From an uncultured Bacteroidota bacterium (lineage in GTDB: Bacteria; Bacteroidota; Bacteroidia; Flavobacteriales; Flavobacteriaceae): 56,311 nucleotides of DNA. A model generated the notes under the pieces. The model ran no database searches, was not told where the DNA came from, and saw nothing but the letters and a program-made list of their open reading frames with translations. A program made the translations under genes and the position numbers. Each line of letters opens with the position of its first letter. Within the stretch, counting starts at the first letter, position 1. Positions 32,680 through 42,228 of the stretch are shown here, in pieces. The stretch lies in the NCBI GenBank assembly GCA_902577515.1, contig CACGZJ010000009.1, positions 1 through 56,311 on the forward strand. Reading direction: 5' to 3'.

Positions 32680-33965
32680 TTCATAAGTTCTTCAATGTGA
32701 CCAGTCTCTATAGGAATATCTTCCATTAAGTTAATTGGTTCTCCTTTACTCTGAATTACTACATCATCCTCAAGCCTTATACCAAAACCTTCATCTGGAA
32801 CATATATTCCAGGTTCAACAGTAAATACCATATTCTCTTGGAATGGATCTTCAAGTAGTCCATAATCATGTGTATCTAGTCCAAGATGATGTGAAGTACC
32901 ATGCATAAAATATTTTTTATAAGCTGGATTCTTCTTAGTCTGATTTTTTATATCATTTTTATCAATGAGCCCAATATCAAGTAATTGCTTAGTCATAATT
33001 TCACCTACTTGCTCATGAAATAATTTCCAATTGTTGCCAACAGTTAATAATTTAGTTGCTTCATTCTTAACTATTAAAACAGCATTGTATATTTCCTTTT
33101 GTCTTTTTGAAAACTTTCCTGAAACAGGAACAGTTCGTGTCATATCACTAGAATAATTTCCATATTCTGCTCCAACATCCATTAATATTAATTCCCCACT
33201 TTTACATTGCTTGTTGTTCTTTATATAGTGGAGTACATTATTATCATTACCACTAGCAATGATTGGAGAATATGCAAAGCCTTTTGATGAATTATTAATA
33301 AATTCATGGATAAACTCTGCTTCAATTTCATATTCCCAAATATTTGGTTTAATGAATTTTAATACTCTATTAAAACCCTTTCCTGTTATTTCACATGCTC
33401 TTTTTATTTGATCAATTTCACTAGGGTGTTTTATAGATCTTTGTCTTTGAAGTATAGGATTACTTTTTGCAACATTGTGAGCAGGATATTTTTTTAGAAG
33501 CCAGGAAATAAATCTATCTTCTCTGGTCTCAACAGGCGAGTTTGCTCTGTAATGTTCATTTTTATTAATGTAAAAAGTATCAACTTTAGTTGCAATTGAA
33601 CTAAGGACATCTTTAAAGTCTTCTATGTAATATATGTTATCAATACCAGATAATTCATTTGCTTGTTTTTTACTTAGTTTCTCACCCTCCCATACCTTAG
33701 TATGATTATCAGATTTTCTTATGAAAAGTATTTCTCTTGTTTTACCATCTTTTGATGGAGGATATAGTAATAAAATGGTTTCTTCCTGATCAATACCGGA
33801 GAGATGAAAGATATCTCTATGCTGTTCAAAAGGTAACTCAGAGTCTGCGCTTACCGGATATATATCATTAGAATTGAATACAGCAAGAGAGTTCCCCTTC
33901 ATTTCATTCATGAAATTACTTCTATTTCTTTTATATATTAAATTATTCAGTGGAGTATATCTCAT
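32676..33965 (-). CDS. pepP: Xaa-Pro aminopeptidase, M24 family
   Basis: A 429-residue cytosolic dimetal peptidase that removes an N-terminal residue before proline. It has the aminopeptidase P N-terminal domain (DSELPFEQHRDIFHLSGID) and the pita-bread catalytic domain with all five ligands: two Asp in DVGAEYGNYSSDMTRT, His in HGTSHHLGLDTHD, Glu in FTVEPGIYVP and Glu in GIRLEDDVV. Standard length for bacterial AMPP. Probably manganese-dependent like the family. Confidence 0.94.
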   Translation of the reverse strand: MRYTPLNNLIYKRNRSNFMNEMKGNSLAVFNSNDIYPVSADSELPFEQHRDIFHLSGIDQEETILLLYPPSKDGKTREILFIRKSDNHTKVWEGEKLSKKQANELSGIDNIYYIEDFKDVLSSIATKVDTFYINKNEHYRANSPVETREDRFISWLLKKYPAHNVAKSNPILQRQRSIKHPSEIDQIKRACEITGKGFNRVLKFIKPNIWEYEIEAEFIHEFINNSSKGFAYSPIIASGNDNNVLHYIKNNKQCKSGELILMDVGAEYGNYSSDMTRTVPVSGKFSKRQKEIYNAVLIVKNEATKLLTVGNNWKLFHEQVGEIMTKQLLDIGLIDKNDIKNQTKKNPAYKKYFMHGTSHHLGLDTHDYGLLEDPFQENMVFTVEPGIYVPDEGFGIRLEDDVVIQSKGEPINLMEDIPIETGHIEELMN

Positions 33966-34029
33966 TTTATTTTTATCAATTACCCTTATTTAATTTAATG
34001 TTTTTAAATTAAAGGTAAAATTAAATAAT

Positions 34030-36855
34030 ATGAGACAGTTTTTATCAATTTCATTAAGTTTAATTAGCTCTTTTGTAGTGTTTTCTCAACCAAATTCATC
34101 GGATGCTGGAAGTATTATTAAAGCCTATGAGAACAAAGAGGTCCTATTAAAATCATCTAGGGTTAAAAACATTGAATTTAAAAATATAGGTCCGACAATA
34201 ATGAGTGGAAGAGTTGTTGCACTTGAGGTCAATCCTCAAGATCCAACAAAATTCTACGTTGCATATGCTTCTGGGGGAGTTTGGTACACAGATAATAATG
34301 GAACATCATTTAATTCTATATCTAATGATTGGCCAACTCAAAATATCGGTGAAATAGCAATGGATTGGAATAATAGTATATTATGGGTTGGAACAGGAGA
34401 AAATAATTCTTCAAGGTCCTCGTACTCTGGGATAGGAATTTTAAAGACAAATGCTGATGGTTCAAATTGGAAAAATGTTGGTTTACATGATAGTCATCAT
34501 ATTGGAAAAATTCTAATAAATCCTGAAAACCCTGATAATGTTGTAATTGGAGTTACTGGACACTTATATTCAAAAAATATAAATAGAGGTGTATATGTAA
34601 CAAAAGACGGTGGGGAAAACTGGAATAGGACATTATATATAAATGATGTTACTGGAATTATTGACATGTCTGAAACGCCAGGAGATTTTAATATAATGTA
34701 TGCAACGTCTTGGGAAAAAGATAGAAAGGCATGGAACTTTGACGAGGATGGGCACAGCTCAGGAATATATAAAAGTATTGATGGAGGAGATAATTGGAAC
34801 TTGATATCTGATGACGAATCAGGCTTTCCAAAAGGAGCTGGAATAGGTAGGATTGGAATAGCAGTTTTTGATAAAGACATAGTTTACGCAGTTGTGGACA
34901 ATCAGAACTTCAGAGAATCAACCGAAAAAAAAGTGGATCAAGGTTTAACAAAAGAGTCCTTCATAGGCATGTCACTTGAAAACTTTAATAAGATAACTGT
35001 TAATGACCTTAAAGCTTTTTTAAGATCTAATAGGTTCCCATCTAAGTATAAACCTGAGGCAATTAAAAAAGACATGAATCAAGGGAAACTTCAACCTAAT
35101 GACTTATATAGATATTTAGTAAATGCAAACTCTGATTTATTTGATACTCCAATAATTGGAGCAGAAGTTTATAAAAGTGAAAATGGTGGTAAAACATGGT
35201 CTAAAACACATACTTCATTTTTAGATGGAGTATACTATACCTATGGATATTATTTTGGGAAAATCCATGTAGATCCTAATAATAGTGAAAAAATATATAC
35301 TTATGGTGTTCCAATTTTGACATCTGATGATGGAGGAAAAACTTTTTACAGTATTGGTAAGGAGAATGTTCATGCTGATCATCACGACCTATGGGTAAAC
35401 CCTGATAAACCTGGACACCTTATAAATGGAAATGATGGTGGAGTGAATATAACTTACGATGATGGAAAAAACTGGATAAAAAATAATTCTAGTGAGGTTG
35501 GACAGTTTTATGCTATTAATGTAGATAATCAAACACCATATAATGTTTATGGTGGACTTCAAGATAATGGAGTTTGGATGGGACCACACAACTCATCAGA
35601 GAACAAAAGATGGAATATGACAGGTCAATATCCATGGAAAGAAATCCTAGGTGGAGATGGAATGGAAGTACAAATCGATAATAGAAATCCAAGTATTGTC
35701 TTTACAGGATATCAGTTTGGTTATTATTTTAGGTTAGATTTAGATAATGGTAAAAGAAAGTCTATTAAACCAACTCATGAACTAGGTCAGTCCCCTTTTC
35801 GATTTAATTGGCAGACTCCAATTTTATTATCACCTCATAACCAAGATGTACTTTACCTTGGTTCAAATTTTTTGCACAAGTCAATTAATCAAGGAGATGA
35901 TTGGGAAAATATATCTGAAGATTTAACTAAAGGTGGTAAAAAAGGGAATGTCCCATATGGGACAATTACTACAATTTCAGAATCTCCTATTACAGAGGGA
36001 GTAATTTATGTTGGAAGTGATGACGGTCTTATTCATATTACAAAAAATGGTGGAAAATCATGGAAGAATATTTCTAATAGCATACCCCAAGATTTATGGG
36101 TTAGTAATGTATATGCTTCAAATCATGATGAGAAAGTTATATACGTTTCTCTTGATGGATATAGATGGGATAATTTTTCACCCTATCTTTTTAGAAGCAA
36201 AAATTATGGAAAAACATGGGAGTCTATAAGTTCAAATCTTCCAAACTCTCCTATAAACGTTGTGATAGAAGATAATCTGAATAAAAATATTTTATATATT
36301 GGAAATGATCATGGGGTATATATTTCATTAGATTATGGAAAAACCTGGGAACCATTTAATAAAGGTCTTACATCTGCAGCTGTACATGATCTAGTTATAC
36401 AAGAAGATGAGCAGCATCTACTAGTAGGAACTCATGGAAGATCTATTTATTTAGCGGATATCTCTTTAATCCAGAATTTTAATCAAGATGAGCTATATAA
36501 TGATTTTAAATTTTTTAAAATTAAAGATTTGATATTTTCTAGTAGGTGGGGTACAAAAAGGAGCACAGAAAAGGAATATATTTTACCAAATTTAGAGATA
36601 CCTATTTATGCTAAATTTACTGATGAAATAGATTTTAAAATTAAAGATGAAAATTTAAAAACTATATATACAGATTCTTTTTTATTAAATAAAGGTTTTA
36701 ACTTTCTGAATTACAGTTTATTAAAGAATAAGAATATAAACTCAGAAATTGACATTAAATCTCAAAATGGAAACTATTATTTAACTAAAGGTACCTATAC
36801 AATATCTATAGAAAAGGGTGATACTGTAATAGAAAATCAATTTAGAATAAAATAG
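34030..36855 (+). CDS. Exported BNR/VPS10-like beta-propeller protein
   Basis: A 941-residue protein with a signal peptide ending VVFSQ (about residue 20). It contains at least nine Asp-box/BNR units, e.g. TKDGGENWNR, SIDGGDNWN, SENGGKTWSK, TSDDGGKTF, SINQGDDWENIS, ITKNGGKSWKNIS, SKNYGKTWES and SLDYGKTWEP, which build one or two propellers of the sortilin/VPS10 type. A C-terminal beta domain of about 130 residues follows. Usually annotated as glycosyl hydrolase, but no catalytic residues can be named; ligand binding is just as likely. Such proteins are common in marine Bacteroidetes. Alone in its transcript. Confidence 0.85.
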   Translation: MRQFLSISLSLISSFVVFSQPNSSDAGSIIKAYENKEVLLKSSRVKNIEFKNIGPTIMSGRVVALEVNPQDPTKFYVAYASGGVWYTDNNGTSFNSISNDWPTQNIGEIAMDWNNSILWVGTGENNSSRSSYSGIGILKTNADGSNWKNVGLHDSHHIGKILINPENPDNVVIGVTGHLYSKNINRGVYVTKDGGENWNRTLYINDVTGIIDMSETPGDFNIMYATSWEKDRKAWNFDEDGHSSGIYKSIDGGDNWNLISDDESGFPKGAGIGRIGIAVFDKDIVYAVVDNQNFRESTEKKVDQGLTKESFIGMSLENFNKITVNDLKAFLRSNRFPSKYKPEAIKKDMNQGKLQPNDLYRYLVNANSDLFDTPIIGAEVYKSENGGKTWSKTHTSFLDGVYYTYGYYFGKIHVDPNNSEKIYTYGVPILTSDDGGKTFYSIGKENVHADHHDLWVNPDKPGHLINGNDGGVNITYDDGKNWIKNNSSEVGQFYAINVDNQTPYNVYGGLQDNGVWMGPHNSSENKRWNMTGQYPWKEILGGDGMEVQIDNRNPSIVFTGYQFGYYFRLDLDNGKRKSIKPTHELGQSPFRFNWQTPILLSPHNQDVLYLGSNFLHKSINQGDDWENISEDLTKGGKKGNVPYGTITTISESPITEGVIYVGSDDGLIHITKNGGKSWKNISNSIPQDLWVSNVYASNHDEKVIYVSLDGYRWDNFSPYLFRSKNYGKTWESISSNLPNSPINVVIEDNLNKNILYIGNDHGVYISLDYGKTWEPFNKGLTSAAVHDLVIQEDEQHLLVGTHGRSIYLADISLIQNFNQDELYNDFKFFKIKDLIFSSRWGTKRSTEKEYILPNLEIPIYAKFTDEIDFKIKDENLKTIYTDSFLLNKGFNFLNYSLLKNKNINSEIDIKSQNGNYYLTKGTYTISIEKGDTVIENQFRIK

Positions 36856-36903
36856 TTATTTCAACTTTTATAAGTTATTTTTACAAATTGAAAAAATTAG
36901 AAA

Positions 36904-37566
36904 ATGTTAATTTCTATATTTAAATCTTCGATTGGTAAAAAATTACTGATGGCCTTGTCAGGTATTTTTTTAGTAGTCTTTTTAACTCAGCATTTCCTAA
37001 TAAACATTACTTCTGTTTTTAGTGAAGAAATATTTAATTTTTTATCCCATTTTATGGGAAATAATCCCATAGTTCAATTTGTATTACAACCAATTTTAAT
37101 ATTTGGTGTAATATTCCATTTTGTTATGGGTTTTTATCTTGAGATTATAAATAGAAAATCAAGAGGAAGAGGTTATACTAGATATGCTGGTGGACAAAAT
37201 GCCTCATGGATTTCTCGAAATATGATATTTAGTGGAGGTGTTGTTCTTTTATTTCTTTTTCTTCATTTCTATGATTTTTGGGTGCCAGAAATGAATTATA
37301 AATATGTTGAGGTTCTACCCATAGATCCTGATAGATATTATGAGGAACTAATTCATAAATTTGAAAGTCCAGTTAGAACTTCCATATATTCAGTTTCATT
37401 TATTTTTTTAGCATTACATTTACTTCATGGATTTAGTTCATCTTTCAAAACAATTGGGGTTAATTCAAAATACTATAAACTAATAAAGTCATTTACATTT
37501 ATTTTTTCAATTTTTATCCCTTTAGGTTTTATATTTATTGCAATATTTCACAATTTAATGCATTAA
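36904..37566 (+). CDS. sdhC: Succinate dehydrogenase cytochrome b558 subunit
   Basis: Membrane anchor of complex II, 220 residues, five hydrophobic helices, b558 (TIGR02046-like) type typical of Bacteroidetes, in which one subunit binds two haems and no SdhD is needed. Haem-ligand candidates are the His in [24 protein letters not shown] and [11 protein letters not shown]. The opening [19 protein letters not shown] is canonical. The gene is intact, and the usual sdhA start would be expected shortly after its stop; instead there is a recombinase-like segment. Confidence 0.93.
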   Translation: MLISIFKSSIGKKLLMALSGIFLVVFLTQHFLINITSVFSEEIFNFLSHFMGNNPIVQFVLQPILIFGVIFHFVMGFYLEIINRKSRGRGYTRYAGGQNASWISRNMIFSGGVVLLFLFLHFYDFWVPEMNYKYVEVLPIDPDRYYEELIHKFESPVRTSIYSVSFIFLALHLLHGFSSSFKTIGVNSKYYKLIKSFTFIFSIFIPLGFIFIAIFHNLMH

Positions 37567-37569
37567 ATA

Positions 37570-37590
37570 TGGGGCACAAAGTGGGGTACA
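37570..37590 (+). repeat. Tandem TGGGGCACA / TGGGGTACA elements
   Basis: Two near-identical 9-mers starting 12 bp apart between sdhC and the sdhA fusion. The second recurs in inverse orientation at 24698-24706. They sit 28 bp upstream of the recombinase-like ATG, where arm-type binding sites of tyrosine recombinases could lie. Confidence 0.55.
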
Positions 37591-37606
37591 ATTAAATTTT
37601 AAGTTA

Positions 37607-37614
37607 TATATTTG
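37607..37614 (+). promoter_or_regulatory. -7 promoter element (TATATTTG) directly before the sdhA fusion
   Basis: TATATTTG-TATT-ATG. It would give a transcript starting at the fusion's first codon, independent of sdhC. It may be the former promoter of the recombinase gene. Confidence 0.6.
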
Positions 37615-37618
37615 TATT

Positions 37619-37954
37619 ATGGGATTATATTTGACAGAAAAACATATAAAATATAAAAACGGAAAGGAAGATGTAGTTTCTCCTTTTTTTATCTATCATC
37701 ACAATAACAAGAGGACTAAAGTTTTTTGTAGTTTAAAAATTAAAAATAGTGATTGGTGTTTTGATAGTAAGAAAGTAAAATCATCTGATAAAGATTCTGG
37801 TAAAAAAAATAGACACATTAGATCGATTAAATCACAGTTAAATACAATTATTGATAATTATGATAAAGAAAATGAGGTTTTAACGCCTGAAAAATTAAGA
37901 ACCGAGTTTGAGATCAATAAATTAACTAGATCTGAAATTAAAAAAATAAAAATA
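37619..37954 (+). other. Remnant of a tyrosine-recombinase arm-binding domain fused in frame to sdhA
   Basis: Encodes about 112 residues: a short beta sheet with [19 protein letters not shown], then [11 protein letters not shown], then a helix [20 protein letters not shown] and [11 protein letters not shown]. This order (strands with a hydrophobic readout, a conserved Trp, a helix, then xTxEKLxxxF) is the N-terminal arm/SAM-like region of Bacteroidetes integrases. The catalytic domain with its Arg/His/Tyr residues is absent. No cysteine or metal pattern suggests another role. The identification is by pattern only. Confidence 0.7.
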
Positions 37955-39958
37955 AATTCAATATTAAACTCCAAAATTCCAGATGGTCCATTATCCGAAA
38001 AATGGGAATCTCACAAGGGAAATATCAATTTAGTTAGTCCCTCGAATAAAAGAAATATTGACATTATTGTTGTAGGAACGGGTTTAGCAGGTGCTTCTGC
38101 TTCAGCAACTCTTGCAGAATTAGGTTATAATGTAAAAGCGTTTTGTTTTCAAGATTCTCCTAGAAGAGCACATTCTATAGCGGCACAAGGAGGTATCAAT
38201 GCATCAAAAAACTACCAAGGTGATGGTGATTCAGACTACAGACTTTTTTATGATACAATAAAAGGTGGTGACTACAGATCTAGAGAGGCCAACGTTTACC
38301 GTCTTGCAGAAGTATCCGGAAATATTATTGACCAATGTGTAGCTCAGGGTGTTCCATTCGCAAGAGACTACGGTGGGTTACTAGACAACAGATCCTTTGG
38401 AGGGGTTCAAGTCTCAAGAACTTTTTATGCTAAGGGTCAAACAGGTCAGCAGTTACTGCTTGGAGCATATTCAGCAATGAATAGACAAATTGCAAGAGGT
38501 AAAATTGAAATGTTTAGTAGACATGAAATGATGGACCTTGTTAAGGTAGATGGAAAAGCAAGAGGAATAATAGCTAGAAATCATGTATCAGGTAAGCTAG
38601 AAAGATTTTCTGCACACGCTGTAGTAATTGCATCTGGAGGATATGGAAATATCTTTTATTTATCTACAAATGCAATGGGAAGTAATGTTACAGCTTCCTG
38701 GAAAATTCATAAGAAAGGAGCATATTTTGCAAATCCTTGTTTCACTCAAATTCATCCAACTTGTATACCTGTATCAGGAGATTATCAGTCTAAATTGACT
38801 TTGATGTCAGAGTCACTTAGAAATGATGGTAGAATATGGGTTCCAAAGGATTTGGCTGATGCTAAACTTGTTCAAGAAGGAAAATTGTCACCTCTTGATA
38901 TAAAAGAAGATGACAGAGATTATTACCTCGAAAGAAGATATCCTGCATTTGGTAATTTAGTTCCCCGAGATATTGCCTCAAGAGCTGCGAAAGAAAGATG
39001 TGATAAAGGCTATGGAGTAAATAAAACAGGTGAAGCTGTTTATCTAGATTTTTCTCACTCAATCATTAGATATGGAAAGGAAAAAGCACTATTAAATGGC
39101 CAAGATGAAAATGATGAATCAGTAATAAATAAATTAGGGAAAGAGGTTATTAAGCAGAAATATGGAAATCTTTTTCAGATGTATGAAAAGATAGTTGATG
39201 AGGATCCATATGTTTTTCCTATGAAGATATACCCTGCAGTTCATTATACTATGGGCGGTGTATGGGTTGATTATAATTTAATGACCTCCATACCAGGTTG
39301 TTTTGCAATTGGAGAAGCTAATTTCTCTGATCATGGAGCCAACAGATTGGGTGCATCTGCATTAATGCAGGGACTAGCCGATGGGTATTTTGTTCTACCA
39401 TATACAATAGGAGACTATTTATCTGATGATATTAGTACTGGAAAAATTAGTACTGAAACAAAGGAATTTGTTGAAAGCGAAAAAGGTGTTCAAGAACTTT
39501 TGACAAAATTAGTTAATAATAAAGGCAAAAACTCGGTTGATTATTACCATAAAAAGTTAGGTAAGATAATGTGGAATAAATGTGGGATGTCAAGAAATCA
39601 AAATGATTTAGTTGATGCTATTAATGAGATAAAGAAGTTAAGAACGGATTTCTATAATAATGTTAATGTAACTGGAAAAATAAATGAATATAACGAAGAA
39701 CTTGCTAAAGCAGTAAGAGTTGCTGACTTTCTGGAACTAGGAGAATTATTTGCTAAAGATGCTCTTGAGAGAAATGAATCATGTGGAGGTCATTTTAGAG
39801 AAGAATACCAAACAAAAGATGGAGAGGCAATTAGAGATGATAAAAATTTCAAGTTTGTTTCTGCATGGGAATATGTTGGTGAACCCTCAAAGGCAAAGCT
39901 ACATAGAGAAGAATTGAAATATGAGGAAATTGAAGTCAAGACTAGATCATATAAATAA
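37619..39958 (+). CDS. sdhA: Succinate dehydrogenase flavoprotein with an integrase-derived N-terminal extension
   Basis: A 779-residue protein; SdhA of this type is normally about 665-670. From about residue 115 ([14 protein letters not shown]) it is standard SdhA: FAD motif [11 protein letters not shown], covalent-FAD His185 in [11 protein letters not shown], substrate residues in [17 protein letters not shown] and HYTMGGVW, and the final [14 protein letters not shown] block, all intact. Residues 1-112 are foreign. No ATG, GTG or TTG occurs in frame from codon 6 to about codon 285, past the FAD site, so the enzyme must be made with the extension. SdhA oxidises succinate in complex II with SdhC and SdhB. 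Confidence 0.95.
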   Translation: MGLYLTEKHIKYKNGKEDVVSPFFIYHHNNKRTKVFCSLKIKNSDWCFDSKKVKSSDKDSGKKNRHIRSIKSQLNTIIDNYDKENEVLTPEKLRTEFEINKLTRSEIKKIKINSILNSKIPDGPLSEKWESHKGNINLVSPSNKRNIDIIVVGTGLAGASASATLAELGYNVKAFCFQDSPRRAHSIAAQGGINASKNYQGDGDSDYRLFYDTIKGGDYRSREANVYRLAEVSGNIIDQCVAQGVPFARDYGGLLDNRSFGGVQVSRTFYAKGQTGQQLLLGAYSAMNRQIARGKIEMFSRHEMMDLVKVDGKARGIIARNHVSGKLERFSAHAVVIASGGYGNIFYLSTNAMGSNVTASWKIHKKGAYFANPCFTQIHPTCIPVSGDYQSKLTLMSESLRNDGRIWVPKDLADAKLVQEGKLSPLDIKEDDRDYYLERRYPAFGNLVPRDIASRAAKERCDKGYGVNKTGEAVYLDFSHSIIRYGKEKALLNGQDENDESVINKLGKEVIKQKYGNLFQMYEKIVDEDPYVFPMKIYPAVHYTMGGVWVDYNLMTSIPGCFAIGEANFSDHGANRLGASALMQGLADGYFVLPYTIGDYLSDDISTGKISTETKEFVESEKGVQELLTKLVNNKGKNSVDYYHKKLGKIMWNKCGMSRNQNDLVDAINEIKKLRTDFYNNVNVTGKINEYNEELAKAVRVADFLELGELFAKDALERNESCGGHFREEYQTKDGEAIRDDKNFKFVSAWEYVGEPSKAKLHREELKYEEIEVKTRSYK

Positions 39959-39962
39959 TTTT

Positions 39963-41486
39963 ATGAAAAGAATATATTTAATTATTATAACTTTTTCCCT
40001 CTCTATTTGTTATTCTCAAAATAATATAAATAGCAGACAAATTCCTTCTGACATAAAAGTTATTACTAATCATTCTACAATTATTTTGGGTGAAAAGATA
40101 AATTATTCAGCTCAAGTTGGAACACAACCAATTTGGGATGAATCTGGTGATGTAATAGCTACATTACATTACACATATTATAAGAGGACTGATATTAATG
40201 ATAACTCTAACAGACCCCTAGTCTTTTCTTTTAATGGAGGTCCTGGCTCAGCATCGATATGGATGCATATGGGATATACAGGTCCTTATAGTTTGATTAT
40301 TGATGATGAAGGCTACCCTATCCAACCATATGGATATAAGACAAATCCATATTCAATTCTTGATGTCGCAGATATTGTTTTTGTTAATCCTATTAATATT
40401 GGTTTTTCAAGAATATTAAAAGATATGACTAAAGTTGAAGCATCAGAAAAGTTCTTTGGTGTTAATCAGGATATTAAATATTTAGCTGAGTGGATAAGTA
40501 CTTTTGTATCAAGATCGGAAAGATGGAAATCTCCAAAATATCTGGTTGGTGAAAGCTATGGTGGTGTAAGGGTAATGGGATTAGCTCATGAGTTACAACA
40601 AAATCAATGGTTATATCTAAATGGAGTAGTACTTGTCTCTCCTGCTGATTATGAACTTCAAGACTATAATTATGCAAGAGGTGGTGGAAATATTGTTCAG
40701 CCAATTGTTGATTTTCCCTATTTTACAGCTACAGCATGGTACCATAAAAAACTTAGTGATGAACTTCAGAATAAAACTTTATCTGATGTAATTGAAATTT
40801 CTGAGAATTTTGCTTACTATGATTTACTCCCTTCAATTGCAAAGGGAGGATATTTAAATAAAAATTTGAAAGAAGACATTGCAAAAAAAATTGAATCCCT
40901 TACAGGAATAGGATACAATGTAATATTAGATAATAACCTAATAATAACAACTGGACTGTTTTGGAAAGAGTTGTTGAGGGAAGAGGGCTTCACAATAGGA
41001 AGGTTAGATTCTAGATATAAGGGAATCGATAGTAAAGACGGGGGAACTTATCCTGAATATCCACAAGAACTTAGTTCTTGGGACCATGCATTTACTCCTG
41101 CAATGAACTCTTACATTAGAGAAATTTTAAATTTTAAAACAGATATAAAGTACAATACATGGGCGAGAGATGAATTGTCAGTTAGACCATGGAATACAGA
41201 GAATGTAAATATTAGAAGAAGGTTTAGAGAAGCAATTGCTGAAAACCCTTTTTTAAATGTTTTAATTCAGTCTGGTTATTATGATGGAGCAACAACATTT
41301 TCAGCAGCAAAATATACGATTCAACAAGTTGACCCTTCAGGAAAACTTAAAGAAAGGTTTACATTTAAAGGATATGAAAGTGGTCACATGATGTACTTAA
41401 GAAGAGAAGATCTACAAAAATCAAATCAAGATCTAAGGGATTTCATAAAAAAAACAGTAACAAATAATTTACCTGCAAAATATTAA
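39963..41486 (+). CDS. Exported serine carboxypeptidase, S10 family
   Basis: A 507-residue protein; the ATG used lies 4 bp after the sdhA stop and begins a signal peptide ([19 protein letters not shown]); an earlier start within sdhA is less likely. S10 hallmarks: oxyanion segment FNGGPGSAS (90-98), nucleophile S198 in [10 protein letters not shown], the Asp in [10 protein letters not shown] and the His in ESGHMMYLR. It removes C-terminal residues from peptides outside the cytoplasm. It lies between sdhA and sdhB with gaps of 4 and 1 bp and is probably co-transcribed with them. Confidence 0.92.
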   Translation: MKRIYLIIITFSLSICYSQNNINSRQIPSDIKVITNHSTIILGEKINYSAQVGTQPIWDESGDVIATLHYTYYKRTDINDNSNRPLVFSFNGGPGSASIWMHMGYTGPYSLIIDDEGYPIQPYGYKTNPYSILDVADIVFVNPINIGFSRILKDMTKVEASEKFFGVNQDIKYLAEWISTFVSRSERWKSPKYLVGESYGGVRVMGLAHELQQNQWLYLNGVVLVSPADYELQDYNYARGGGNIVQPIVDFPYFTATAWYHKKLSDELQNKTLSDVIEISENFAYYDLLPSIAKGGYLNKNLKEDIAKKIESLTGIGYNVILDNNLIITTGLFWKELLREEGFTIGRLDSRYKGIDSKDGGTYPEYPQELSSWDHAFTPAMNSYIREILNFKTDIKYNTWARDELSVRPWNTENVNIRRRFREAIAENPFLNVLIQSGYYDGATTFSAAKYTIQQVDPSGKLKERFTFKGYESGHMMYLRREDLQKSNQDLRDFIKKTVTNNLPAKY

Positions 41487-41487
41487 T

Positions 41488-42228
41488 ATGAAACTTAAGC
41501 TTAAAATATGGAGGCAGGAAAATGTTGATACTAAGGGAGGGTTCACCAATTATGAAATTGATGATATAACTCCTGATATGTCTTTTCTTGAAATGCTCGA
41601 TGTACTAAATCAAAGGTTAATAAATGAAAATATTGATCCAATTTCTTTTGACCACGATTGTCGTGAGGGGATTTGTGGTAGTTGTTCTTTATTTATTAAT
41701 GGAAGAGCACATGGGCCTGATAAGGGAATAACCACTTGTCAACTTCACATGAGAAAATTTAAAGATGGTGATTCGATAGTTGTTGAGCCTTTTAGAGCTA
41801 AATCTTTCCCTATTATTAAGGATTTAGTTGTTGACAGATCTGCCTTTGACAGAATCCAACATTCAGGTGGTTATATTAGTATAAACACATCAGGTAATAC
41901 TCAGGATGCTAATACTACACCTATAAGAAAGGAAGATGCAGATAATGCATTTGACGCTGCAACTTGTATTGGTTGTGGAGCATGTGTAGCAACTTGTAAA
42001 AATGCATCAGCTATGTTATATGTTTCAGCAAAAGTTTCTCAATTTTCATATCTTCCTCAAGGACAAGTTGAAGCAAAAGAAAGAGTTCTTAATATGGTTA
42101 AACAAATGGATGAAGAGGGTTTTGGTAATTGCACTAATACAGGTGCATGTGAGGTTGAGTGTCCAAAGGGTATATCAATAAAGAACATTGCTAAAATGAA
42201 TAGAGAGTTTTATAAAGCTAAAATTTAA
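41488..42228 (+). CDS. sdhB: Succinate dehydrogenase iron-sulfur subunit
   Basis: A 246-residue subunit of complex II. [2Fe-2S] cysteines are in CREGICGSC and the downstream ITTC; [4Fe-4S] and [3Fe-4S] ligands are in [11 protein letters not shown] and [15 protein letters not shown]. It carries electrons from SdhA to the cytochrome subunit. The start follows the S10 carboxypeptidase stop after one base, which suggests translational coupling to that unrelated gene. Its stop codon abuts the stop of the convergent hydrolase. Confidence 0.97.
   Translation: MKLKLKIWRQENVDTKGGFTNYEIDDITPDMSFLEMLDVLNQRLINENIDPISFDHDCREGICGSCSLFINGRAHGPDKGITTCQLHMRKFKDGDSIVVEPFRAKSFPIIKDLVVDRSAFDRIQHSGGYISINTSGNTQDANTTPIRKEDADNAFDAATCIGCGACVATCKNASAMLYVSAKVSQFSYLPQGQVEAKERVLNMVKQMDEEGFGNCTNTGACEVECPKGISIKNIAKMNREFYKAKI

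Noticed and set aside
34497-34880. Minus-strand 127-codon frame within the BNR gene
   Set aside because: It is antisense to conserved Asp-box repeats, with no recognisable domain or start context.
24677-37590. A 13-kb integrated mobile element bounded by the TGGGGTACA motifs
   Set aside because: The interval holds housekeeping genes (rseP, pepP, tRNA-Asn, sdhC) with normal context and no transfer or phage genes; the motifs are more likely separate remnants.
39921-39962. Upstream start of the S10 carboxypeptidase inside sdhA
   Set aside because: It would add a charged, non-secretory stretch before the signal peptide; the ATG after the sdhA stop fits export.
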